DNA of 5,674 bases, from contig CAOVIS010000024.1 of the NCBI GenBank assembly GCA_948543905.1, positions 4,655 through 10,328 of the forward strand. The letters run 5' to 3'. The position numbers and the translations under genes were made by a program. Positions 1 through 5,074 of this stretch are shown piece by piece. Source of the stretch: an uncultured Bacilli bacterium (GTDB lineage Bacteria > Bacillota_I > Bacilli_A > RF39 > UBA660). Every line of letters starts with the position of its first letter. Position 1 is the stretch's first letter. The notes under the pieces are model-generated. The model ran no database searches and was not told where the DNA came from. It saw only the letters and a list, made by a program, of their open reading frames with translations.

Positions 1-299
1 AAATCCTTAGCCTCTACCTTATCAGTTTTCTTTTTTAATTTTTGCTTTTTATCTGTTATATTAATATTTTTAGTTATATTACTAGACTCTACAATTGATT
101 CTACAACTTCATTAATTTCTTCATCACTATCAAAAGTTTCTTCTTCTGTTATTAAATTTATAGCATTATCAAGAATAATAATATCATCATCCGTTAAAAT
201 ATCATTAGCACTTTTAACTTCAATTCCTAAATCATTACATTTCTTTAAAATTTCTGCCACACTTAAATTTACATCGCTTGCATATTCTTTAATATTCAT
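1..299 (-). CDS. infB: Translation initiation factor IF-2, N-terminal part (runs off the window)
   Basis: Only the first ~99 codons are present; the GTPase core lies beyond position 1. IF-2 delivers formyl-Met-tRNA to the 30S subunit and promotes subunit joining in the cytoplasm. The protein begins MNIKEYASDVNLSVAEILKK, which has the form of the IF2_N helical domain (compare Bacillus IF-2, with EYAK...SSKEIL near its start). An acidic stretch (about residues 37-75, rich in D and E) follows, then a lysine-rich stretch (KKQKLKKKTDK), as expected for the variable IF-2 linker. The ATG at 297-299 has a strong ribosome binding site, AAGGAGAT, ending a few bases upstream. It lies 18 nt after rnpM and is probably the operon's most downstream gene seen here. 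The identification rests on the N-terminal domain and operon position, because the diagnostic G motifs are outside the window. Confidence 0.88.
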   Translation of the reverse strand, partial: MNIKEYASDVNLSVAEILKKCNDLGIEVKSANDILTDDDIIILDNAINLITEEETFDSDEEINEVVESIVESSNITKNINITDKKQKLKKKTDKVEAKD

Positions 300-317
300 T
301 ATCTCATCTCCTTAAAA

Positions 318-578
318 TTATTCACATAAACTCTTTGCTTTATTATATACTTCTTCGTTTATTTCTACTCCTAAAATTCGCTCTAACACTTTACTTTTCT
401 CTGCTTTATCAATTACACTTCTATCTTTTTTTAAATAAGCTCCTCTGCCATTAGTCTTACCAGTTGCATCCACTTCTACAGCTCCCTCTGGTGTTCTAAC
501 TATCCTAAGTAATTCTCTTTTTTCTAATTTCTCATGGGTTACTACACAACTTCGCATTGGAATTTTTTTAACTTTCAT
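318..578 (-). CDS. rnpM: RNase P modulator RnpM (YlxR, DUF448 family)
   Basis: This 86-residue protein matches the small YlxR/DUF448 family, whose Bacillus member binds RNase P RNA and modulates its activity. The family signature is clear: PMRSCVVTHEKLEKRELLRI at residues 7-26, then VDATGKTNGRGAYL at 36-49, which contains the conserved GRGAY loop. The length is normal for the family (about 90 residues). The ATG at 576-578 is preceded by an AAAGGTGGG ribosome binding site. It sits in the usual place just upstream of infB, but the ylxQ (L7Ae-like) gene that normally separates ylxR from infB is absent; only 18 nt separate the two. The 30-nt gap to the upstream gene and the lack of an obvious promoter suggest co-transcription with nusA. 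Confidence 0.93.
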   Translation of the reverse strand: MKVKKIPMRSCVVTHEKLEKRELLRIVRTPEGAVEVDATGKTNGRGAYLKKDRSVIDKAEKSKVLERILGVEINEEVYNKAKSLCE

Positions 579-608
579 GAATATCCCACCTTTCTTTATT
601 AGAACTTA

Positions 609-1088
609 TTATCTTTTAATTTCTTCTTTATTATTAATAAAATTTGTTAAATGGCTAGCAACTTCTTCAAGACTTGAAAAATTTGAATCATAGCCTAATT
701 TTGTTAATTCCTGATTAAGTTTACATAAATAAACTTCTATTTTTTTAGCATCTTCAATCGGCGCATCTATTTTTATTACTAATGTTTTTTCTTCGTCAAA
801 AGCTAATTTATCACCACAACCTAAACAATAATATACTGGTTCATATTGATATTGATGCCAAACACTAAATTCTACGATTATTTCATGATTGCATAAAGGT
901 TTTGCTTCACAATCTATTCGAGCTTTATCCTCAAGCTTTTTATATCTCATTTGATATTCAGCCTTTAATTCTGCTATTTTAGCATCTAATCCTTTATTTA
1001 ACATTAGATAATCAAATTGATATCTAGCCATTTTTAGACTATAATCATCTTGTGCTTTTTTACCTTTTATAAATTCTTTTAAATCCAT
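609..1088 (-). CDS. Unrecognised 159-residue protein with a zinc-ribbon-like Cys/His site
   Basis: I do not recognise this gene. The predicted protein is soluble, with no signal peptide or membrane segment. Residues 1-60 are charged and look helical, possibly a coiled coil (DAKIAELKAEYQMRYKKLED at 35-54). The middle carries a likely metal site: C66-x-H68 in LCNHEI and C88-x-x-C91-G in YYCLGCGDKL, about 20 residues apart, with aromatic residues between (VWHQYQYEPVYYC). C60 is a spare cysteine. Residues 103-159 alternate strand and helix and end in a lysine/glutamate-rich tail. The ATG at 1086-1088 follows an AAGAAGGTGGG ribosome binding site. It is embedded in the nusA operon (22 nt after nusA, 30 nt before rnpM), where Bacillus subtilis has no gene. 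A role in RNA or ribosome biology is suggested only by this context. Confidence 0.8.
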   Translation of the reverse strand: MDLKEFIKGKKAQDDYSLKMARYQFDYLMLNKGLDAKIAELKAEYQMRYKKLEDKARIDCEAKPLCNHEIIVEFSVWHQYQYEPVYYCLGCGDKLAFDEEKTLVIKIDAPIEDAKKIEVYLCKLNQELTKLGYDSNFSSLEEVASHLTNFINNKEEIKR

Positions 1089-1110
1089 AAACCCACCTTC
1101 TTTTTATTTA

Positions 1111-2223
1111 CTATTTATTTCCTTCCGCGTTTATCTCTTCCATTGTTTTAATATTAATTTTATACTTAGTAAGACGACTAGCAAGTTTAATATTATTACC
1201 AGCTTTACCTATAGCTAGTGATAACTGATCACTAGAAACAACAGCCAAAGCTTCTTTTTTAATCTCATTTGTAATACTTACAATCGCATTCTTAGCAGGA
1301 CTTAAAGCACTCTTAATATACTCTTCTGGTACTTCACTATATAACACTACATCTATTTTTTCACCATTAAGTTCTTTTAAAATACCTGCTATTCTAGAAC
1401 CTCTCTCCCCAATACAAGTACCTATTGCATCAATTCGCTCATTAGTTGATGAAACTGCTACTTTGCTTCTTACTCCTGCTTCTCTAACACAAGCATGCAT
1501 AACTAGTGTGCCATCTTGAAGCTCTGGTATTTCTAGTTCAAATAAGCGTTTTACAAAACCATAATGTTTCCTTGATAAAAGAATTAAAGGTCCTTTTGTA
1601 TTATTCTCTACTTTTGTAACATACACCCTAATATTAGACCCCATTTTGATTGTTTCACCAGGAATAATCTCACCCTTAGGCAAAATTCCTCTAGTTCTTC
1701 CAAAATCAATATAATAATTACGAGCATCTTCCATAGCAACAAGCCCTAGTAACATTTCATCTTGTTTATCTTGAAATTCTTCTATAATGCTATTTTTTTC
1801 TGCTTCTCTTATTTTTTGAGTTAAAACTTGCTTAGCAGTAGAGGCCGCAACTCGGCCAAAATCTTTAGGAGTTACTTCATATTCAATAGTCTCTCCTACT
1901 TTAATACCTGGCACCATTTCTTCTGCTTGTTCTAAAATAATTTGCGCATCAATATTAATTTTAGGAGGTATTTTTACAACATTTCCCTCTTCATCTGTTT
2001 CCTCACTACCATAATCAACATCATCAACAACAACTAAATAAGAAAATACTTTAATTTCTCCCGTTTCCTTATTAATTTCTACTCGGGCATTAGTCTTTGA
2101 GTCAAAATTTCTTTTATAAGCTGTAAGTAAGGCTTGTTCCATTCCTTCAAATACTACGTCTTCACTTATTCCTTTTTCTTTTACAATATTTTTTACTGCT
2201 TTAATGAATTCTTCACTATTCAT
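1111..2223 (-). CDS. nusA: Transcription termination/antitermination factor NusA
   Basis: NusA binds RNA polymerase and nascent RNA to control pausing, termination and antitermination. The 370-residue protein shows the standard order: an N-terminal polymerase-binding domain (about 1-150, with TPKDFGRVAASTAKQVLTQK), an S1 domain (about 157-220), then KH1 with the GERG loop (273-276) and KH2 with DQLSLAIGKAGNNIKLASRL (GKAG at 339-342). The linker motif SRKHYGFVKRLFELEIPEL is typical. The acidic C-terminal tail found in Bacillus is missing. I chose the ATG at 2221-2223, 10 codons inside the longest reading frame. The protein then begins MNSEEFIKAVKNI like other NusA proteins, and an AGAGGTGGAG ribosome binding site lies just upstream. 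The first 8 nt overlap the end of rimP, suggesting translational coupling. Confidence 0.97.
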   Translation of the reverse strand: MNSEEFIKAVKNIVKEKGISEDVVFEGMEQALLTAYKRNFDSKTNARVEINKETGEIKVFSYLVVVDDVDYGSEETDEEGNVVKIPPKINIDAQIILEQAEEMVPGIKVGETIEYEVTPKDFGRVAASTAKQVLTQKIREAEKNSIIEEFQDKQDEMLLGLVAMEDARNYYIDFGRTRGILPKGEIIPGETIKMGSNIRVYVTKVENNTKGPLILLSRKHYGFVKRLFELEIPELQDGTLVMHACVREAGVRSKVAVSSTNERIDAIGTCIGERGSRIAGILKELNGEKIDVVLYSEVPEEYIKSALSPAKNAIVSITNEIKKEALAVVSSDQLSLAIGKAGNNIKLASRLTKYKINIKTMEEINAEGNK

Positions 2224-2449
2224 TATCTCCACCTCTTTCTTTTGATACGACATCTAATATATAAGAATCTTCTGTAAAATCGTATTCATCGACTATCGGA
2301 TTAATTATATTTGTAGCCGCAACTATACCATCTAAATCAATTCCTCCAATTTTATCCAAAACTATCTCTAAAACATTATAATTAGCACTATTTTTTTTAT
2401 AAGTAATACTGTCCTTAATTTTGCACTCTAATTCCTCTAGGGTTCTCAA
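2216..2449 (-). CDS. rimP: Short RimP-like ribosome maturation factor (N-terminal domain core only)
   Basis: RimP assists 30S ribosome assembly and is normally about 150 residues, encoded directly before nusA. This gene is in that place and overlaps nusA by 8 nt. Its product aligns with the core of the RimP N-terminal domain: VLEIVLDKIGGIDLDGI corresponds to the family's LRV-ID---GVDIEEC strand-turn-helix, and the later YILDVVSKERG to YFLEVSSPG. It stops there, so the whole C-terminal SH3-like domain is missing, and the usual first helix is also shortened. The start is uncertain. A TTG at 2447-2449 (77 residues) lies 12 nt after an AAGGAG ribosome binding site. A GTG at 2498-2500 would extend it to 94 residues, but that codon sits inside the leader hairpin. 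An ATG at 2455-2457 is out of frame by one base. It could be a functional minimal form or a decayed gene. Confidence 0.62.
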   Translation of the reverse strand: MRTLEELECKIKDSITYKKNSANYNVLEIVLDKIGGIDLDGIVAATNIINPIVDEYDFTEDSYILDVVSKERGGDNE

Positions 2450-2461
2450 AAAACCATCACA

Positions 2462-2467
2462 CTCCTT
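2462..2467 (-). promoter_or_regulatory. Ribosome binding site of rimP
   Basis: AAGGAG on the minus strand, downstream of the leader hairpin. Its position argues that translation starts after the hairpin and not at the GTG at 2498-2500. It is 4 nt from an out-of-frame ATG (2455-2457) and 12 nt from the in-frame TTG (2447-2449), so it does not settle which start is used. Confidence 0.6.
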
Positions 2468-2474
2468 AATGTAA

Positions 2475-2502
2475 TAATAAAAGTGGGATTTTCTGCCCAC
2501 TT
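2475..2502 (-). terminator. Terminator-like leader hairpin before rimP
   Basis: On the minus strand AAGTGGG pairs perfectly with CCCACTT (2496-2502 with 2481-2487) around an 8-nt loop, followed by the U-rich run TTATTATTA. It lies only about 10 nt after the expected transcription start of the nusA operon and before the rimP ribosome binding site. It may be a weak attenuator or an RNA-stabilising 5' hairpin. From memory, similar GTGGG...CCCAC hairpins precede rimP in other Bacillota, but I cannot verify this here. Confidence 0.6.
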
Positions 2503-2517
2503 AAATCTGTCAAAACT

Positions 2518-2545
2518 ATTATATCATAAATAATCAAATTGTAAA
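2518..2545 (-). promoter_or_regulatory. Sigma-A promoter of the rimP-nusA-rnpM-infB operon
   Basis: On the minus strand a -35 box TTTACA (2540-2545, five of six consensus) and a perfect -10 box TATAAT (2518-2523) are separated by 16 nt. Transcription would start near 2511, just before the leader hairpin. No other promoter is obvious down to infB, so this probably drives the whole operon. Confidence 0.82.
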
Positions 2546-2563
2546 GTTTATTTTTTCATATTC

Positions 2564-3165
2564 TTAATTTTTTGAATTATTTAAGATTTTTTCTATTTCA
2601 CTAATTAATTCTTTTTTATCAGGAATATAATATGTATAAGTTGAGGCAAATATATTATTTGATAAACCACCCAATGCATACTCCATAGTTATTCCTTTTT
2701 CCTGTGCAAAGAATAATACCAATTGTCTCATTATCAAACTCATCTTTAATTTCTTTATTATAATAATTTATATACATATTCATTTGTCCAACATATTCTA
2801 GTTTCATATCATTCATTTTTAAATCTATTAAAAAATACGACTTAAAATTTTATTGTAAAAAACAAGATCTACATAATAATGTATATTATTAGCTAAAGTA
2901 ATTCTAACCTGATTTCCAACATACATAAATCCTTTACCTAATTCCATTAAAAACAAAGATAAATGATTTACTAGATTTTTTTCTAGATCATTTTCAAGTA
3001 CTAGTTTATCTTCTTTAATACCTAAAAATTCAAAAACTCATCTTTTATATAAATTAAATAACAATAATGACCCCAGCTCAAATTTCCAGCCAGTGGTTGG
3101 CAATTTTTATATTTACTATAAAATAATCGGATATTTTAAAGGCCAGACCTACTATATCCATTTCT
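2564..3165 (-). pseudogene. Decayed DUF1016/YhcG-type PDDEXK nuclease
   Basis: The minus strand encodes recognisable pieces of a DUF1016 (YhcG-like) protein in three frames. The first piece (3165 to about 3036) reads NGYSRSGL, a TAA stop (3136-3138), then NIRLFYSKYKNCQPLAGNL and LSWGHYC, the family's N-terminal DNA-binding-type domain. About 70 residues normally expected before IKDEF are deleted. After a frameshift near 3036 comes VFEFLGIKEDKL...DLEKNLVNHL and the catalytic-core strand HYYVDLVFYN. A second shift near 2840 leads to SYFLIDLKMNDMKLEYVGQM, which carries the D-x-K half of the PDDEXK site, and then ETIGIILC. A third shift near 2708 leads to MEYALGGLSNNIFASTY and the normal C-terminal end at 2564. 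The true 5' end is lost and replaced by the ORF6N gene. It cannot make a full protein. Intact relatives are standalone nucleases often found near restriction-modification or phage-defence loci. Confidence 0.85.
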
Positions 3166-3339
3166 TGAAAATCATCTGGAAATCTTTCTATATTTCTTTT
3201 AACTACTTGATTAATAGTTTTAATACCATTAGCACATTTATATAGACTTGCTAAATCAGAATCTAACATAACTTGTTTTCCTCTTATTTCATAGATTAAA
3301 TCTTCAATCTTTTTATTCATTAATAATTATTTCATTCAT
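3165..3339 (-). pseudogene. Truncated ORF6N-domain (phage antirepressor-like DNA-binding) gene
   Basis: The sequence KKIEDLIYEIRGKQVMLDSD followed by LASLYKCANGIKTINQVVKR and NIERFPDDFQ is the characteristic start of ORF6N-domain proteins, DNA-binding proteins related to phage antirepressors. Two lesions are visible. First, the original start is probably the ATG at 3337-3339, 8 nt after a GAGGGGGG ribosome binding site; it encodes MNEIIINE and then hits a TAA (3313-3315), so a one-base shift separates it from the rest. Reading can restart at the ATG at 3318-3320, giving an 80-residue frame that ends at 3078. Second, homology ends at FPDDFQ (about 3165). The remaining ~28 residues are an out-of-frame reading of the neighbouring nuclease remnant and not a real domain. 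The missing part would have held the rest of ORF6N and any C-terminal domain. Confidence 0.82.
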
Positions 3340-3347
3340 TATTTATT

Positions 3348-3355
3348 CCCCCCTC
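3348..3355 (-). promoter_or_regulatory. Ribosome binding site of the ORF6N gene
   Basis: GAGGGGGG on the minus strand, 8 nt before the ATG at 3337-3339. The spacing fits that ATG and not the ATG at 3318-3320, which is 27 nt away. This supports the view that the ancestral protein began MNEIIINE and that a frameshift now follows. Confidence 0.7.
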
Positions 3356-3369
3356 GTATGATATTTACA

Positions 3370-3399
3370 ATTATAACAATGAGATTACATTTTGGTCAA
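3370..3399 (-). promoter_or_regulatory. Sigma-A-type promoter of the ORF6N gene
   Basis: On the minus strand TTGACC (3394-3399, five of six -35 consensus) and TATAAT (3370-3375, perfect -10) are 18 nt apart. It lies between the sigE terminator and the ORF6N ribosome binding site, so the remnant module may still be transcribed although its genes are broken. Confidence 0.78.
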
Positions 3400-3410
3400 G
3401 TACTAATTTT

Positions 3411-3442
3411 AAAAAAGCAAGCTATATTTTCATAGTTTGCTT
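3411..3442 (-). terminator. Intrinsic terminator of the spoIIGA-sigE operon
   Basis: On the minus strand AAGCAA pairs with TTGCTT (3437-3442 with 3415-3420). One A-C mismatch follows, then ATAG/CTAT pairs (3422-3425 with 3432-3435) around a 6-nt loop. The stem runs directly into a TTTT tract. The hairpin overlaps the last codons of sigE, and the sigE stop codon lies inside the stem. Confidence 0.9.
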
Positions 3443-4105
3443 AAGCCTTTTAATAACCTTTTTTTCAATTCGTGATATATAACTTTGGGAAATACCAAGT
3501 TTTACTGCAACTTCTTTTTGAGTATATTCTTTAGTATTATTAAGTCCATATCTAAGAATCATTATTTCTTTATCCCGAGGATCCAAAGTATTTATTTCCC
3601 GTTCTAATAATTCTTTATTTTGAATTCTTTCATACTCTTTAGGTACAAAATCAACTTCTGTCCCTAATATATCTTCTAAGTGTAGCTCATTACCTTCAGC
3701 ATCATAATTAAGGGCATCCTCAAAACTTATTTCACTTCTTCTTTTCTTATTCTTTCTAAGAAACATTAATATTTCATTAGAAATACAACGTGAAGCATAA
3801 GTAGCAAGTTTAATATTTTTATCAAGTTTATAGGTATTAATCCCTTTAATTAAGCCAATTGACCCAATACTAACTAAATCTTCGACATCATACCCTGTAT
3901 TTTCGTACTTTTTAGCAAGAAATACCACTAACCTTAAATTATGTTCAATCAACTTATTTTTAGCTTCTATATCTCCCTGACCTGCTTTAATTATCGCATC
4001 TCTCTCTTCATCTTCTAAAAGTGGAGGTGGAAGTTTATCAGTCGACCCTACAAAAAAACACTCATTATATTTCTTTAATAATTTTTTTATTAATTTTTCT
4101 AGCAT
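3422..4105 (-). CDS. sigE: RNA polymerase sporulation sigma factor sigma-E (pro-sigma-E)
   Basis: Sigma-E directs early mother-cell transcription after asymmetric division. The 227-residue protein matches sigma-E closely. It has an amphipathic basic N-terminal pro-sequence, then FVGSTDKLPPPLLEDEE, which corresponds to the Bacillus YIGGSEALPPPL just after the cleavage site. By alignment cleavage would fall near F17/F18, giving a shorter pro-sequence than the 27 residues of B. subtilis. Region 2 spans about 55-121 (EHNLRLVVFLAKKYENTG, DLVSIGSIGLIKGINTY, KLATYASRCISNEILMFLRK). Region 4 spans about 165-225, with the helix-turn-helix TQKEVAVKLGISQSYISRIE. The PPPL motif and the partner gene favour sigma-E over sigma-K. 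The ATG at 4103-4105 follows a TTGGAGG ribosome binding site and overlaps spoIIGA by 7 nt, indicating coupled translation. No sigG gene follows, unlike in Bacillus. Confidence 0.96.
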   Translation of the reverse strand: MLEKLIKKLLKKYNECFFVGSTDKLPPPLLEDEERDAIIKAGQGDIEAKNKLIEHNLRLVVFLAKKYENTGYDVEDLVSIGSIGLIKGINTYKLDKNIKLATYASRCISNEILMFLRKNKKRRSEISFEDALNYDAEGNELHLEDILGTEVDFVPKEYERIQNKELLEREINTLDPRDKEIMILRYGLNNTKEYTQKEVAVKLGISQSYISRIEKKVIKRLKQTMKI

Positions 4106-4893
4106 ATATCCTCCAATATTTTATAATTAAGTAAACAATCAATTCCATTTAATTTAAAACTCTTATCACTAAAACCAATTAAATAATTATCTAAAACTTT
4201 ATCATTAATATAAATACTAATAGGCTTTACACACTCTAACAAGCCATGATTATTTAAACTATTAAAAGGAACATACATTGGACTTCTAATATGATATTTA
4301 CCCTTCAAAACTCTTTTATTAAGTAAAATAATTGGTTTATTAGTTATGGGATCAATAAGCCTATTTCCGGTATCTAAGAACCCTGTTAACGATACTTTAA
4401 AATCACAACTTAACTTAATATCTACTTTATAATAATAATTTTTAACTTCCCTCAAAACCTTTAGACTTTTAATAAATACTAAAAGAATAAGAGGAGATAT
4501 CACTATTAAAACAAGATAACTAAAAGATAACCCTTTATAAAAGAATACTAAACCATCTCTATCATAACTAAACTCTATTTTTAAATAATATAAAAAACCA
4601 CCTAAAATAATACTTACCATATAAAAATATAAAAGATTATAAAATACATAACGTACATTTTTATAACCAAAACTAATTAAAACCATTAAACTAGCTATCA
4701 AAACTTTTAAAATACTTAAAGTAATATTATTTATATTTATAAATAAAAATAATAAAGACAATCCCCCAAACAAAGAAGCTAATATTAATTTATATATTTT
4801 TGTATATCTTTTTAAAGCTACATTAACTACTAATAAAATTAAAAAATCAAAAATAAAATTAATTAAAAATAATAAATCAAGATAAATAGTCAT
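4099..4893 (-). CDS. spoIIGA: Sporulation sigma-E factor-processing peptidase SpoIIGA
   Basis: SpoIIGA is a septal membrane aspartic protease that, when triggered by SpoIIR from the forespore, removes the pro-sequence of sigma-E. The 264-residue product begins MTIYLDLLFLINFIFDFLIL, matching the family's MKIYLDVIWLLNF start. About five hydrophobic membrane segments fill the N-terminal half (to about residue 142). The C-terminal cytoplasmic domain contains GFLDTGNRLIDPITNKPI, the counterpart of the Bacillus DSGNQLYDPLT; D174 is the predicted catalytic aspartate. The protein is somewhat shorter than the 309 residues of B. subtilis. A longer frame from a GTG at 4969-4971 adds 26 residues, but it would begin upstream of the promoter elements, so I chose the ATG at 4891-4893. 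A GGTGAT sequence 3 nt upstream may serve as ribosome binding site. The gene overlaps sigE. Confidence 0.94.
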   Translation of the reverse strand: MTIYLDLLFLINFIFDFLILLVVNVALKRYTKIYKLILASLFGGLSLLFLFININNITLSILKVLIASLMVLISFGYKNVRYVFYNLLYFYMVSIILGGFLYYLKIEFSYDRDGLVFFYKGLSFSYLVLIVISPLILLVFIKSLKVLREVKNYYYKVDIKLSCDFKVSLTGFLDTGNRLIDPITNKPIILLNKRVLKGKYHIRSPMYVPFNSLNNHGLLECVKPISIYINDKVLDNYLIGFSDKSFKLNGIDCLLNYKILEDIC

Positions 4894-4908
4894 AGCATCA
4901 CCATCACT

Positions 4909-4941
4909 ATTATAACTTACTAAAGTTAAATATTTTGTCAA
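4909..4941 (-). promoter_or_regulatory. spoIIG-type promoter (long spacer)
   Basis: On the minus strand a perfect TTGACA (4936-4941) and a perfect TATAAT (4909-4914) are separated by 21 nt, against the usual 17. The B. subtilis spoIIG promoter is known for a similarly long (22-nt) spacer between near-consensus boxes and needs Spo0A~P to work with sigma-A. Transcription would start near 4902, leaving only a very short leader before the ATG at 4893. Confidence 0.8.
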
Positions 4942-4942
4942 A
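4936..4942 (+). promoter_or_regulatory. Probable Spo0A-binding site (0A box)
   Basis: The plus strand reads TGTCAAA, six of seven matches to the 0A box TGTCGAA. It overlaps the -35 box of the spoIIGA promoter, the same arrangement as the promoter-proximal Spo0A site at spoIIG in B. subtilis. The match is short and the region AT-rich, so position and context carry most of the weight. Confidence 0.6.
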
Positions 4943-4971
4943 AAAAGAACCAAAATCCAAAAAAAGTTCAC

Positions 4972-4999
4972 AAAAAAACAGCCGTAAAGGATAGCTGTT
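4972..4999 (-). terminator. Terminator-like hairpin after the surface-protein gene
   Basis: On the minus strand AACAGC pairs with GCTGTT (4994-4999 with 4977-4982) around an 11-nt loop, followed by a T tract (4972-4978, partly in the stem). It lies about 75 nt after the upstream gene's stop and just before the spoIIGA promoter, so it would insulate the sporulation operon from read-through. The stem is short and the loop large, so it may be weak. Confidence 0.65.
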
Positions 5000-5074
5000 C
5001 ATTGCCCATACTTAAAAAAGATTAAATAAACATAAATTTCTAATATACGTAACATAAATAATAATTGATAAATT

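Noticed and set aside
2224..2253. Ten-codon N-terminal extension of NusA (MSYQKKEVEI)
   Set aside because: The ribosome binding site AGAGGTGGAG lies within the extension, and NusA family proteins begin at the internal methionine.
2450..2500. GTG start of rimP at 2498-2500
   Set aside because: The codon is inside the perfect leader hairpin and upstream of the AAGGAG site, and the added residues (MGRKSHFYYY) resemble nothing at the start of RimP.
3078..3164. C-terminal tail of the 80-residue ORF6N frame as a novel domain
   Set aside because: The same bases in another frame encode conserved DUF1016 motifs, so the tail is an accidental translation across a junction.
4960..5074. A second 0A box or a riboswitch upstream of spoIIGA
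   Set aside because: No other good match to TGTCGAA was found, and the only structure is the short hairpin with a T tract, better explained as a terminator.
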